Under the pieces are notes generated by a model, which saw only the letters and a program-made list of their open reading frames with translations, did no database searches and had not been told where the DNA came from. Positions 18,255 through 27,318 of a DNA stretch of 64,000 nucleotides are shown here, one piece after another; within the stretch, counting starts at the first letter, position 1; each line of letters begins with the position of its first letter. The position numbers and the translations under genes are program-made. Source of the stretch: Sorangium cellulosum So0157-2 (GTDB lineage: Bacteria > Myxococcota_A > Polyangia > Polyangiales > Polyangiaceae). The stretch spans positions 12,063,501-12,127,500 of the forward strand of contig NC_021658.1 of the NCBI RefSeq assembly GCF_000418325.1, given 5' to 3'.

Positions 18255-18378
18255 GGCGCCGCTTCGCGGTCGCCGGTCAACATCGGTCGGGAGCCGCTCC
18301 GCGGTCCCTTGGCCAACATCGGTCGGGAGCCGCTCCGCGGTCCCTTGTGAACATCGATCGGGGACCGCCTCGCGGTCC
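18255..18378. repeat. Array of four related hairpins upstream of coaBC
   Basis: Four short hairpins recur every 34-37 nt: 18255-18274, 18289-18308, 18325-18344 and 18362-18378. Each has the core CCGC-nnn-GCGG. The outer stem differs between copies but stays paired (GGCG/CGCC, GGGA/TCCC, GGGA/TCCC, GGA/TCC). Units 2-4 also share AACATCG(G/A)TCG just before the stem. It lies in the 216-nt divergent region between coaBC and the DUF2007 gene. It could be a regulatory leader of coaBC, a protein-binding array or a REP-like element. Confidence 0.75.
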
Positions 18379-18435
18379 GCCTCCGCCCACCGTGGCACGA
18401 AAACCGGCGGCCGTACACGCTGCGCCGCGGGCGGA

Positions 18436-18444
18436 TGCTACCCT
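18436..18444 (+). promoter_or_regulatory. Extended -10 element, leaderless GTG start
   Basis: TGC-TACCCT ends 6 nt before GTG 18451, with no Shine-Dalgarno site. It fixes the start of the DUF2007 gene at GTG 18451 despite a much longer open frame upstream. Confidence 0.5.
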
Positions 18445-18450
18445 CACCGG

Positions 18451-18978
18451 GTGCGCTCCTTCGATCGGCGGGGCCGCGCCCGGGCGGGCTCCGAGCAGCT
18501 CGTCACGGTGGCGACGTACAGCGAATCCGTCGAGGCGCAGATGGGGCGCTCGGCCCTGTCCGCTCACGGCATCCGCGCGTTCCTCGCCGATGAGCACGTG
18601 GCGACGCTGACCCCTCATTATATCGGCAGGTCTCTCGGGATCCGGCTCCAGGTGCCGAGCGCGGATCTGGAGCGGGCGGCCGAGATCCTGAGACCGCCGC
18701 CCGTCGATGACGATCGCGAGCTCGACGAGGACGATGAGGCGGCCGAGCTCGATGGGCCGAAGTGCCCTGCGTGCGGGGCGCGCTACGCTTACCGCGAGTG
18801 GGCCCCGGGTCAGATCTTCGCCATCCTCTTGCTGCTCGGGTTGCCGCTCCTCGTCCTGAAGAAGCGGTGGCACTGCCGCAAGTGCGATGCGTACTGGCCC
18901 CCGGAGGCGAACGCGCCGAGGCGAGGAAATCCCTACCGGGCGCCGCGCGGAGCGGCGCTGCGTCCGAAGGGCCAGTGA
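18451..18978 (+). CDS. DUF2007 domain protein with zinc ribbon and membrane helix
   Basis: A 175-residue protein. The N-terminal part (about residues 14-75: LVTVATYSESVEAQMGRSAL, GIRAFLADEH) matches DUF2007, a small fold related to PII-like signalling proteins. An acidic linker follows, then CPAC and CRKC pairs (about residues 103-106 and 141-144) that would bind one zinc. Between them is a hydrophobic segment (IFAILLLLGLPLLVL), so the ribbon may straddle a membrane helix. Function is unknown. The frame is open from 17059, but that extension is the shadow of coaBC. Confidence 0.82.
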   Translation: MRSFDRRGRARAGSEQLVTVATYSESVEAQMGRSALSAHGIRAFLADEHVATLTPHYIGRSLGIRLQVPSADLERAAEILRPPPVDDDRELDEDDEAAELDGPKCPACGARYAYREWAPGQIFAILLLLGLPLLVLKKRWHCRKCDAYWPPEANAPRRGNPYRAPRGAALRPKGQ

Positions 18979-19121
18979 GCGATCGGCGGCCGCGGCGCGC
19001 GCGGCGCCGCGCGGGAGCGGCCGTGATGTGACGAGGAGAAATCCCTGGCGGGATTTCTGGCGCGCGGCAGTAGCATCCCCCACCGGGAGCTCGTCATGCT
19101 CCCTCACAGGAACACGAAACG

Positions 19122-20144
19122 ATGGCAAGCACCGTCCTCACCGGCATCAAGCCCACCGGAACGCCGCACCTCGGCAACTTCGTAGGGGCGATCAAGCCGG
19201 CGCTCGCGCTCGCAGCGACCGCGTCGAACGCGCTCTACTTCGTCGCGGACTACCACGCGCTCAACACCATCCACGACGCGCAGAAGCTCCGCGGCCTGGT
19301 CCACGAGGTCGCCGCGACCTGGCTCGCGCTCGGCCTCGACCCCGAGAAGGTCATCTTTTACCGGCAATCCGAGGTCCCGGAGATCCTCGAGCTCAGCTGG
19401 ATCCTCTCGTGCTTCACGGCGAAGGGGCTCATGAACCGCGCGCACGCCTACAAGGCCGCTGTCGCCAAGAACATGGAGTCCCGAGCGTCGAGCGCCGCGG
19501 CCGTGGAGGACATGGACGACCTCGACGCCGGGATCAACATGGGCCTCTACTGCTATCCGGTGCTGATGGCGGCCGACATCCTCCTGTTCAAGACGAATGT
19601 CGTGCCCGTGGGCAAGGACCAGGTCCAGCACATCGAGATCGCCCGCGACATCGCGCAGCGGTTCAACGCGATCTACGGCCCGGTCCTGGTCCTGCCCGAG
19701 GCGCGCGTCGACGCCCACACCGCCGTGATCCCGGGCCTCGACGGCCGCAAGATGAGCAAGAGCTACGACAACACCATCCCGCTCTTCTTGCCGCCGGAGA
19801 AGCTGCGCAAGACGATCTTCAAGTACAAGACGGACTCGACGCCCCCGAGCGAGCCGAAGGATCCGGACACCTCGCCGCTGTTCCACCTCTACCGGGAGTT
19901 CGCGACGCCCGAGGAGACGGAGGCGCTCCGCGGCCGCTACCGGAGCGGCATCGGCTGGGGCGAGGCGAAAGAGGCCGTGTTCGAGGTGCTGAACCGCGCG
20001 CTGGAGGAGCCGCGCCGGCGCTACGCGGAGCTCATGGCCGACCCGGCGCGCGTCGACGCGCTGCTCGCGCAGGGCGCGGCGCGCGCGCGGCAGATCGCGA
20101 GCGTGACGATCCAGGAGACGCGCAAGGCGATCGGCGTCCGCTGA
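19122..20144 (+). CDS. trpS: Tryptophanyl-tRNA synthetase
   Basis: A 340-residue class I synthetase. The HIGH-equivalent is TGTPHLGN near residue 15 and the KMSKS loop is GRKMSKSYDN near residue 207. Tryptophan-pocket residues in GLYCYPVLMAADIL and the GKDQ motif identify the amino acid. Length is typical for bacterial TrpRS. A TAGCAT at 19071-19076 is a plausible -10, giving a leader of about 40 nt; I see no T-box or attenuator. It converges with the vanW-like gene. Confidence 0.96.
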   Translation: MASTVLTGIKPTGTPHLGNFVGAIKPALALAATASNALYFVADYHALNTIHDAQKLRGLVHEVAATWLALGLDPEKVIFYRQSEVPEILELSWILSCFTAKGLMNRAHAYKAAVAKNMESRASSAAAVEDMDDLDAGINMGLYCYPVLMAADILLFKTNVVPVGKDQVQHIEIARDIAQRFNAIYGPVLVLPEARVDAHTAVIPGLDGRKMSKSYDNTIPLFLPPEKLRKTIFKYKTDSTPPSEPKDPDTSPLFHLYREFATPEETEALRGRYRSGIGWGEAKEAVFEVLNRALEEPRRRYAELMADPARVDALLAQGAARARQIASVTIQETRKAIGVR

Positions 20145-20210
20145 AGGCCGCCGCCGGCGCACGCCGACGTGACGCCGGCCGCCGCGCGCGGGCCGGCAGG
20201 CCGCGGCCGA

Positions 20211-21944
20211 TCAGCCGCCGTCGCCCTTCTGGCGCCGCTTCTTGCTCTTGCCGTCCTTCGCCTCGTCGCCCGCAGCGTCCTTCTGGCCACGGGCCTCTCT
20301 CGCGCCCTTGCCCTCGGGCTGCTCGCTCGAGGCTTGCACGGTGGCCGCGCCCTCCGCGGGCGGGGCGTCCTCGCCGCGCGCGCCCTCGCGCTCACCCCCC
20401 TTCGCCCGGAAGGTGCCGATCCCCGCGCGCTCGGTCCAACCGCGCTCGCCCGTGAGCCCCGGCTCGCGGCTCTCGACGGTGCCGCCGCCCGGCTCGGGGC
20501 CGGTCGCGCCGGGCGTGCGGACGTCCGGGCCCTGCGTGACGACGAGGTACTCGTCGGCCACGTACTCGGGGTGATTGTCGTCGGCCGCCTTGACCTCCAG
20601 ATCGCGCGGGCCGCTCCCGACATGGATGATCTGCGTGGTCGGCGGGTAGCTGTCGCTCCACTTCTCCCGCACCCCATAGGCGCCGTCGCGGACGAGCCGC
20701 GAGCTCGTCGTCCGGAAGCCGGGGATGCCGCGCTGGGCGAGCGTCCGTGTCCCCTCAGGCAGCTTCGGCGTCGGGCGCTCCAGCTCCTCGAACGGGATGA
20801 CCTCGTCGATGCGGCGAAAGTACGTGACCGTGAGCTTGCGCGAGGGGCCGAGGATCTCGGCGCGCACGACGCCGCCGGCCACCGTCTCGTGGAGCACGAT
20901 CGGGAAGTCGAACGGGTTCCTGAAGCGGTAGTTGATCGTCGGATAGACGACGGTCGCGTCGAGGCCGAGCTTGATGTAGTAGCTCGGGCGGGAGTGCGGG
21001 TAGCGCTCGACGATCTCGAGCCCCGCGAAGAACGCGGCGCCGTGGAGCGTGCCCGAGATCTGGCAAGTCCCGCCGCCGAGCCCGTCGACGAGCTCCCCCT
21101 GGGCGATGACCGGAGCGACCCGGTAGCCGTGCGCCTCGTCGCGCGGGCCGACCGTCTCGTTGAAGTCGAAGATCTCCCCCGGCATGACGACCACACCGTC
21201 GAGCTTCGAGGCGGCGAGCCTGAGGTTATACGTCCTCTCCTTGGACTTCCCCCCGGTCGCGTAGCGCGTCTCGAAGTAGCCGAGCACCTGATCGAACTTG
21301 ACGTTGCCGAGCTGCTCCGCGACGAGCTTCGGCGCGATCGTCTCGACGCTCGCCTGCGCCGTGTCCTCGCCCGCCCGGAGGGCGGCGTCGATCCGCGCGA
21401 GGGTGCCGTAGACGTCCAGCCGATACCCGATCTTCTCGGGCCGGAGCTGCTTCGCCTCCAGATCGACATAGGCGTCGACCGCGGGCGCGTCGAGCTCGAC
21501 CTTGAGATCGAGCAGCTTGCTGATCGCCCGCTCGGAGTCGAGGAGGAGCGGGATCGGGATGTCGAGCGGGGCGTCCTCGTCCTTGCGCTCGTGCGCGCGG
21601 CGGAGCGCGCTCTCCGGGCGGAGCGCCTCGCGGACGAACTCGGCGAGGCGGACGCGGTTGATCTCGACGCCGAGATCGTTGCGGCGCAGCGCGCGCGCGG
21701 AGCCGTCGGGGAGCACGATCCGGATCTCGCCGGTCGCGTAGCGGCGCACGAGATCGAGCGCGTTGGCCACGACGTCGCCGCCCGCCGGCACCGGCACCTC
21801 TGCGACGCGGAGGACCGGCGGAGGCTTCGGGCCGTCGTCCGGCGGCGGAGGAAGCACGAGGTAGGTGATGACCAGGCCGCTCGTGACGAAGATCGCCACC
21901 AGCGCGGCGAACCGCCAGAGCTCCGGCGAGCGGCGAAGATCCAT
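20211..21944 (-). CDS. VanW-family membrane-anchored protein
   Basis: A 577-residue protein with one N-terminal membrane helix (about residues 11-31) and a large extracytoplasmic part. Residues around 225-400 contain the VanW signature: NLRLAASKLDGVVVMPGEIFDFN, GGGTCQISGTLHGAAFFAGL, ERYPHSRPSYY. A peptidoglycan-binding-type region precedes it. Despite the name, VanW proteins are not known to confer vancomycin resistance; a cell-wall role is likely. The C-terminal 130 residues are low-complexity and highly charged, ending in a Lys/Arg-rich tail. It follows the Ser/Thr kinase gene by 116 nt and may be co-transcribed. Confidence 0.88.
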   Translation of the reverse strand: MDLRRSPELWRFAALVAIFVTSGLVITYLVLPPPPDDGPKPPPVLRVAEVPVPAGGDVVANALDLVRRYATGEIRIVLPDGSARALRRNDLGVEINRVRLAEFVREALRPESALRRAHERKDEDAPLDIPIPLLLDSERAISKLLDLKVELDAPAVDAYVDLEAKQLRPEKIGYRLDVYGTLARIDAALRAGEDTAQASVETIAPKLVAEQLGNVKFDQVLGYFETRYATGGKSKERTYNLRLAASKLDGVVVMPGEIFDFNETVGPRDEAHGYRVAPVIAQGELVDGLGGGTCQISGTLHGAAFFAGLEIVERYPHSRPSYYIKLGLDATVVYPTINYRFRNPFDFPIVLHETVAGGVVRAEILGPSRKLTVTYFRRIDEVIPFEELERPTPKLPEGTRTLAQRGIPGFRTTSSRLVRDGAYGVREKWSDSYPPTTQIIHVGSGPRDLEVKAADDNHPEYVADEYLVVTQGPDVRTPGATGPEPGGGTVESREPGLTGERGWTERAGIGTFRAKGGEREGARGEDAPPAEGAATVQASSEQPEGKGAREARGQKDAAGDEAKDGKSKKRRQKGDGG

Positions 21945-22013
21945 GCGAGGGCGGCCATCTTGAAAAGCCTTCCCCGAACCGTCAAGGAAACGCCGCCCGA
22001 CGCGGCCTACCCG

Positions 22014-22059
22014 GGCCTGCTCGGCCTACTCGGCCTGCTCGGCCTACTCGGGCTACTCA
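22014..22059. repeat. 9-bp tandem repeat between kinase and vanW-like genes
   Basis: About five units of GGCCT(A/G)CTC run without interruption and end immediately before the TAA of the kinase gene (22061-22063). On the minus strand they lie in the 116-nt spacer ahead of the vanW-like ATG. Slippage here would change spacer length between the two genes without altering either protein. Confidence 0.8.
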
Positions 22060-22060
22060 G

Positions 22061-23380
22061 TTACGGGGCGGCGGCGCCCGTCCCGGGGACGGCGCGGCCG
22101 CGCGGCGCCCTCGACGCGGCGTGCGCGGCCCGGAGGAGCGGCGCCCTGATGGAGCCCGCCCTGGGCACGATGAAGCCGCCCCGCCCGTGCGGCGCGCGGT
22201 TTTCGGGCGCGGACCGCAGGAGGTACGCGCCCGCGAGCGCCACGAGGACCGCGAGGACGACGGACGCCGCGGGGACGAGCCAGCGCCGCGCGCGTCGGTC
22301 GGGCGGCGGAGCGCTCGCGCCGCGCTCCACGACCGCGCGCCCGGCGGGCTCGGCGGCCTCCGGCGAGCTCGGCTGCGGAGGCGGATAGTCCGGGTCGTTC
22401 GAGCGCTCGCGCGCGATCTGCATCGCCTCCTGGATCGCGGCGCGCCGGCGCTCGCCGCGCGGGCCGAGCAGCCGCTGCATCAGCGCGGCGAGCTCATCGG
22501 CGGTGGCGAGCGGCGTCGTCTGCGACGCCTGCTCGATGGCGCGCCGCAGCTCGGCCATCGACGCGAAGCGCTCGTCCCTCGGCTTCGCGAGCGCCTTCAT
22601 GATGATGCGCCCGACGTCCTCCGGGAGCGAAGGGACGAGGGTGCGCGGCGGCTCGGCCGCGGTCTTGTCGCAGATGCGGCGCACCGTCGCAGGCTCGTTC
22701 TCGGCGAGGAACGGGTGCTTGCCCGTCACCAGCTGATAGAAGACGATCCCGAGCGTGAACACGTCGGTGCGCCGATCGATGGGCTCGCTGCCCGCCTGCT
22801 CCGGCGACATGTACGCGTACTTGCCCTTCACCTGGCCGACCTTGGTGCGCTGCAGGTTCGAGGCGGCCTTGGCGACGCCGAAGTCGAGGATCTTCACCGA
22901 TCCGTCGTAGCCGACCAGGATGTTTTGCGGCGAGACGTCGCGGTGGACGAGGCCGACGAGCTTGCCGTCGCGGCCGCGCAGCTCGTGCGCCGCGTGCAGG
23001 CCGAGGGCCGCCTCGCCGACGATGCGGAGCGCGACCGGGAGCGGGACGCCGCCGCGCGCCTTGCTCTCGCGGAGAACCAGGTTGAGCGGCTCGCCGTCGA
23101 TGAGCTCCATCACCTGATAGAGGACGCCGTCCTCCTCGCCCGCATCGATGGTCTCCGCGACGTTCGGGTGGTGGATCTGCGAGACCAGCGTGGCCTCGTC
23201 CAGGAACATCGCCTCGAAGTCGGGGTCGTCGCTCAGCTCGGCGCGCAGCAGCTTGACGGCGACGATCTTCGGGAGCTGACCGCTCGTTCGAGCGGCCCAC
23301 ACCGAGGCCATCCCCCCGAGCGCGATGGGGACGAGGAGCTCATAGCGACCGAGCGTGTGGCCAGCGCGTACTTCTCCCAT
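22061..23380 (-). CDS. Hanks-type Ser/Thr protein kinase, membrane-anchored
   Basis: A 439-residue eukaryotic-like kinase. The glycine loop is IALGGMASV, the ATP lysine is K43 (AVKLL), the catalytic loop is HRDVSPQN (H146-D148), and the metal loop is DFGVAK (D166). A YAYMSPEQ activation segment follows, so the kinase should be active. A single membrane helix (about residues 367-388) follows a Pro-rich linker, leaving about 50 residues outside with no recognised sensor domain. The frame extends to 23455; ATG 23380 begins the conserved protein and an in-frame GTG lies 9 nt earlier. Upstream 23381-23649 is empty. The vanW-like product downstream is a possible functional partner. Confidence 0.92.
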   Translation of the reverse strand: MGEVRAGHTLGRYELLVPIALGGMASVWAARTSGQLPKIVAVKLLRAELSDDPDFEAMFLDEATLVSQIHHPNVAETIDAGEEDGVLYQVMELIDGEPLNLVLRESKARGGVPLPVALRIVGEAALGLHAAHELRGRDGKLVGLVHRDVSPQNILVGYDGSVKILDFGVAKAASNLQRTKVGQVKGKYAYMSPEQAGSEPIDRRTDVFTLGIVFYQLVTGKHPFLAENEPATVRRICDKTAAEPPRTLVPSLPEDVGRIIMKALAKPRDERFASMAELRRAIEQASQTTPLATADELAALMQRLLGPRGERRRAAIQEAMQIARERSNDPDYPPPQPSSPEAAEPAGRAVVERGASAPPPDRRARRWLVPAASVVLAVLVALAGAYLLRSAPENRAPHGRGGFIVPRAGSIRAPLLRAAHAASRAPRGRAVPGTGAAAP

Positions 23381-23649
23381 GGTGCTCACGTGCCGCGTAA
23401 CCCCGGAGCGAGGGTGTCCCCGCCGGGAATGGAGCCCGCCGAGCGCGGCCTCCAAGAGGTCGGGTCCGCGAGAAGCGCTCGGTGTGCCAGGTGGTGATCT
23501 TGATCGAGGGTGACAGCGGGCGCCCGGAGCGATGCCAGGCGCCTGATGTACGGATCGTCGCAGAGAACGCGTTGGCGCTCAACCCGGAACGCTATTCGGT
23601 CGCCGCGTGATCTTTACACCGGTCCATCGCGCCGCGGGCCGGCGCGCGC

Positions 23650-25887
23650 TCACCGGGTGAGCCCCGGAGCCTTCTCGGGATCGCCGCCGCCCTCGGCCGG
23701 CGCGGCGGACGGCGAGGTCTCGGGAGACGGGATGACCTTGCGCAGCGCGGACAGGTGGCGCTTGGTCACACCGGTGACCGCCAGGATCTGCGCGTCGGTC
23801 GCGCGGCGCACGCCCTCCAGCGAGCCGAGCTCCCGGAGGAGCGCCGTCCTCACCGCGCTGCCGAGCCCCGGGATGTCCTCGATCTCGGAGCGGAGGCGCC
23901 GCGCCTTGCCCAGCCGCTTGCGCGCGTGATTCGCGAATCGGTGCGCCTCGTCGCGCGCCCGCGCCAGGAAGAAGAGGGCCGAGCTCGTGGAGCGGAGCGG
24001 GATACCGTTCTTCTGGCCAGGCAAGTACACGCGGTCGACGAGCTTCTCGCCGGACTGCGTCTCGCGCTCCTTCGCGAGACCGACGATCGGAAGGCCGTGC
24101 AGGCCGAGATCGCGCGCCGCCGACAGCGCGACTTGAAGCTGGCCGCGCCCGCCGTCGACCACGAGCAGATCCGGCAGATCCCACTCGGCTCCGCCGGACT
24201 GCGCGCTCTTCGGCGCCTCGCTGGCCGAGCCGGCGGCCTGCCGCTCCGCGGTCGCCAGCGCCGCTTCTGTCTCCGGCGGAGCGTCGCCCGCGCTCGCCGG
24301 TTCGATGTTCTCTTCGGCCGCGTCCGCGTCCATCGCTTCGCCCTCCAGCGCCTCGTTCTCGATCGCGTCGTCAGCCGCGTCCTCGGCCGCGTCGCCCTCG
24401 GGCAGGTCGCTCGCGGCCGCCTCGGAGGCGCCGGGCGCGGCGCCGCTCTCCGCGACGTCCGCGACGTCCGCGACGGCCGGCGGGCTCGCCGGGCGAGCGG
24501 CCTTGCCGCGGCGGAAGCGCCGCGCGAGCACCTCGTACATCGCGGCGTAGTCGTCGCCGTCGGCCACGCTCTTCACGTTGAAGCTGCGGTAGCGCTTCTT
24601 GTCGGGCTGGCCGTCGAGGAGCGCCACGATCGAGCCCACCGTGTCGCCGCCGCCGAGATGCGAGATGTCGCAGCACTCGATGCGACGCGGGAGCGTCGGG
24701 AGTCGGAGGCGCTCCCTGAGCTCCTCGAGGCGGGCCTCGAGATCGTCGGAGCTCCGCTGCTTCTCCCGGAACGCGTGAGCTGCGTTCTCGCTCGCCATCT
24801 TGAGCAGGTCGACGCGCGGCCCGCGCTGCGGCACGAAGAGCGTCACCTTGCGGCCGCGCCGATCGCCGAGCCACTCCGCGACGCCCTCGGCGCCGTCGGG
24901 CAACACCGGCACGAGGACCTCATCGGGGATCGTGGTGGACGCGACGCCATAGTACTCGTTGAGGAAGCCGCCGAGCACCTCGTCGTCGGGCAGCTCCATG
25001 TTGCGGAGCGAGAAGGACAGCGTGTCTGTCACGCGCCCCTGGCGCACCATGATCACTTCGACCTCCACGAGCGTCCCCTCGCGGTAGAGGCCCACCACGT
25101 CTTGATCGACGTCCTTCACGTAGACGACGCGCTGCGCCTCCCGCACCGCCTCGACCGCCCGGAGCTGATCGCGGTAGATGGCCGCGCGCTCGAACTCGAG
25201 CTCCCGCGACGCGTCCCGCATACGCGCGGTGAGCTCGCCCGTGAGCTCGTCGTGGCGCCCCTCGAGGAAGAGCGCGACCGAGCGGACCATCTCCGTATAG
25301 AGCTCGCGATCCACATCCATCACGCACGGCGCGAGGCAACGCTTGATCTGGTACTGGAGGCACGGGCGCCGCCGCGACGCCATCTCGGCATCGGAGCAGG
25401 TGCGGAGCTGGAAGTGTTTGTTGACCAGGTGGAGCGTCCGCCGCGCGCTCGTCGCCGAGTGGTACGGGCCGAAATAGCGGGCCTTGTCCGGCGCGGGGCG
25501 GCGGACCGTCTCGAGCATCGGCCACTCCTTCTGCGTGTCGAGCTTGAGGCAGAGGAAGTCCTTGTCGTCACGCAGCTTGACGTTGAACCGCGGCTTGTGC
25601 TGCTTGACGAGCTCGTTCTCGAGTACGGCCGCCTCCTTCTCGGTGGCGGTCACCACCGTCTCCAGATCGGCCACGATCTTCCGGAGTATCGGGATGAAGT
25701 ACCGGGCGTCGCTCCCGCTCTCCTGAAAGTAGCTGCGGACGCGCGAGCGCAGGCTCTTCGCCTTGCCGACGTAGACGACGGCGCCCGTCTTGTCGATGAA
25801 CAGATAGCAGCCAGGCTTCGTCGGGAGCGAGGCGAGCTTGGCTGCGAGGAGGGCTTCGGGATCCTGCTTGGCGCTCGGGTTGACCAC
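23650..25887 (-). CDS. uvrC: Excinuclease ABC subunit C with acidic insertion
   Basis: A 745-residue nuclease subunit of nucleotide excision repair. The N-terminal GIY-YIG domain (about residues 23-100, with CYLF and VVYVGKAKSLRSRV), the UVR motif (about 228-256), the RNase H-like domain (D407 in CCDISH, D578 in VVDGG) and the C-terminal helix-hairpin-helix pair (about 665-715) are in order. Residues about 463-567 are an Ala/Glu/Asp-rich low-complexity insertion placed between the two catalytic aspartates; most UvrC proteins are near 600-620 residues. The start is GTG 25887, with TAGATC at 25897-25902 close upstream. No uvrA or uvrB is nearby. Confidence 0.94.
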   Translation of the reverse strand: MVNPSAKQDPEALLAAKLASLPTKPGCYLFIDKTGAVVYVGKAKSLRSRVRSYFQESGSDARYFIPILRKIVADLETVVTATEKEAAVLENELVKQHKPRFNVKLRDDKDFLCLKLDTQKEWPMLETVRRPAPDKARYFGPYHSATSARRTLHLVNKHFQLRTCSDAEMASRRRPCLQYQIKRCLAPCVMDVDRELYTEMVRSVALFLEGRHDELTGELTARMRDASRELEFERAAIYRDQLRAVEAVREAQRVVYVKDVDQDVVGLYREGTLVEVEVIMVRQGRVTDTLSFSLRNMELPDDEVLGGFLNEYYGVASTTIPDEVLVPVLPDGAEGVAEWLGDRRGRKVTLFVPQRGPRVDLLKMASENAAHAFREKQRSSDDLEARLEELRERLRLPTLPRRIECCDISHLGGGDTVGSIVALLDGQPDKKRYRSFNVKSVADGDDYAAMYEVLARRFRRGKAARPASPPAVADVADVAESGAAPGASEAAASDLPEGDAAEDAADDAIENEALEGEAMDADAAEENIEPASAGDAPPETEAALATAERQAAGSASEAPKSAQSGGAEWDLPDLLVVDGGRGQLQVALSAARDLGLHGLPIVGLAKERETQSGEKLVDRVYLPGQKNGIPLRSTSSALFFLARARDEAHRFANHARKRLGKARRLRSEIEDIPGLGSAVRTALLRELGSLEGVRRATDAQILAVTGVTKRHLSALRKVIPSPETSPSAAPAEGGGDPEKAPGLTR

Positions 25888-26118
25888 GGCCGGAACGATC
25901 TAGAAGTCGCGCGCGCCGGCAGCAAGCGCCCCGATCACGGCCCCTCGGGCGCGCAGGGGCGACGCTGCCGGCGCGGTCCTCCGTGACACCTCGGAAACGC
26001 CGTCACGCGGCGCGGCGCAGCGCGCGGCGCCGGCGACGCAGAACGCCCAGGTCGAGATCTCACGCCGGCCGCCCGAACGGCTCGGACCGCGGAGGCGCGG
26101 TGACCTGCGCGACAGTCG

Positions 26119-26228
26119 CGCCGCCCCGCTCGTCGCGCGCGACTCGCGTGAGCGCGACGAGCGGGGCGGCGCCGCGACTGCGCGGCTTCGTCTGGGGCAC
26201 GCTCGCGGCGCCGCCCCGCTCGTCGCGC
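26119..26228. repeat. Three-arm 20-bp repeat (direct-inverted-direct)
   Basis: A 20-nt sequence at 26119-26138 recurs exactly inverted at 26152-26171 and exactly direct at 26209-26228. Arms 1 and 2 can form a perfect 20-bp hairpin with a 13-nt loop; arms 2 and 3 can form the alternative with a 37-nt loop. It lies in the gene-free 25888-26300 stretch, upstream of uvrC and downstream of the decayed amidohydrolase, both on the minus strand. A terminator or mobile-repeat remnant are the simplest readings. Confidence 0.8.
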
Positions 26229-26299
26229 GCGGCGCGCTCGCGCGCGCCGGCGTCCTCATGATCACGGCGCCCGAGCCCTCGCCTGTGTCGCCATCGCTC

Positions 26300-27318
26300 G
26301 TGTGGCCGGCGGCGGAGACGACAGCGGTGGTGGCTCATCGCGCGCGGCTCGCCTCGAGACGCGCCGTCGATCCGAGAGGCGGCCGAGCGGCAAGATCTTC
26401 GCAAGACCTCCCAGGAGCAGGTCTCGGGTGTCGCGCGTTCCTCCTTCGTGGCCTCGCGGGCGGCGGCGTCTTCGCCTCGGTCGCAATCTTGCGCGACTCC
26501 TCGTCGCCTCATCGCGCCCAGTCCGTCTGGAGCTTCTTGGCCTTGAGAGAGGCCGCCCGCTGGAGAGCGAGGTTGCCCAGGCCGGCCATCGGTGCCCGCT
26601 TGTCCTCGCCGTAGCTGCGCTTCGGGTTCTCCCCGCAAGCCACTTTCGGCCCGCCGGGCGCCACGGTGACGCGCGTCTCGGGACCATCTGGGAACCATCT
26701 GGGAAGCATCTGGGAGGCCCCGATGCCCGGCCGGCGCTCCATCTTTACCGCGCACCCTCTAATCAGGTTGCCTGAACCCGAAAGGACTTGTATGGTCGTA
26801 ACACCACCAGCGACTGCCCGTTCGATACCCGGGTCCTGTGGCCAGAAGGCATCGGCGGACTGAGCCTGCGGCGCCACCGGTCCCGAATCTGGTCCCCGTT
26901 CGCTGCCGTCCAGGTGCGCCGCTGCACCTGGTGTCGGGTGGACCCCGAGGTGGGAGTGCGCGTCGAACAGCCGAGGAGTGACGAACTGTCCACCAGCGTC
27001 CATCACCGCCGCCCCGCTCAGGGGATCGACGTCGCCCTCGGCGGCGGCGCGCTCTGCGCCCGCGAGCTGGGGCGAGCCGCGGACGAGCGTCACCCTGGTG
27101 CCCAGCGCGAGTGTCACCGCCTGAGTCAGGATGAGCAGCTGAGCAGGAGCGGCGGCCTCGAGACCTCCCGCGGGCAGACTTCCGGCTTGCCGGGGCGGCG
27201 GCCGGGTCGGGGGCGCGGCGAGCGGTTTGGGGGACACGGCCGCAGGCTGGGCAGCTCCAGCACAGCCGCAAAAAGACGCAGCCACGCCCGAGGCGAGGTG
27301 GCCTCGGTGCTGCAACAT
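26300..27318 (-). pseudogene. Decayed amidohydrolase (N-terminal half recognisable)
   Basis: The minus-strand frame ending at 26509 keeps clear amidohydrolase blocks: QFVTPRLFDAHSHLGV with the metal HxH, WPQDPGIERAVAGGVTTIQV, then KVACGENPKRSYGE and APMAGLGN. It then stops at 26509-26511. Downstream, in another frame, TRDTRDLLLGGLAKIL resembles the next block of the same family. The HCYRADE-type block expected after it is unrecognisable. The N-terminus near 27318 has a lipoprotein-like hydrophobic stretch ending in FCGCAG. The gene is therefore frameshifted and truncated, with at least the C-terminal third lost. Exact ends are approximate. Confidence 0.7.
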
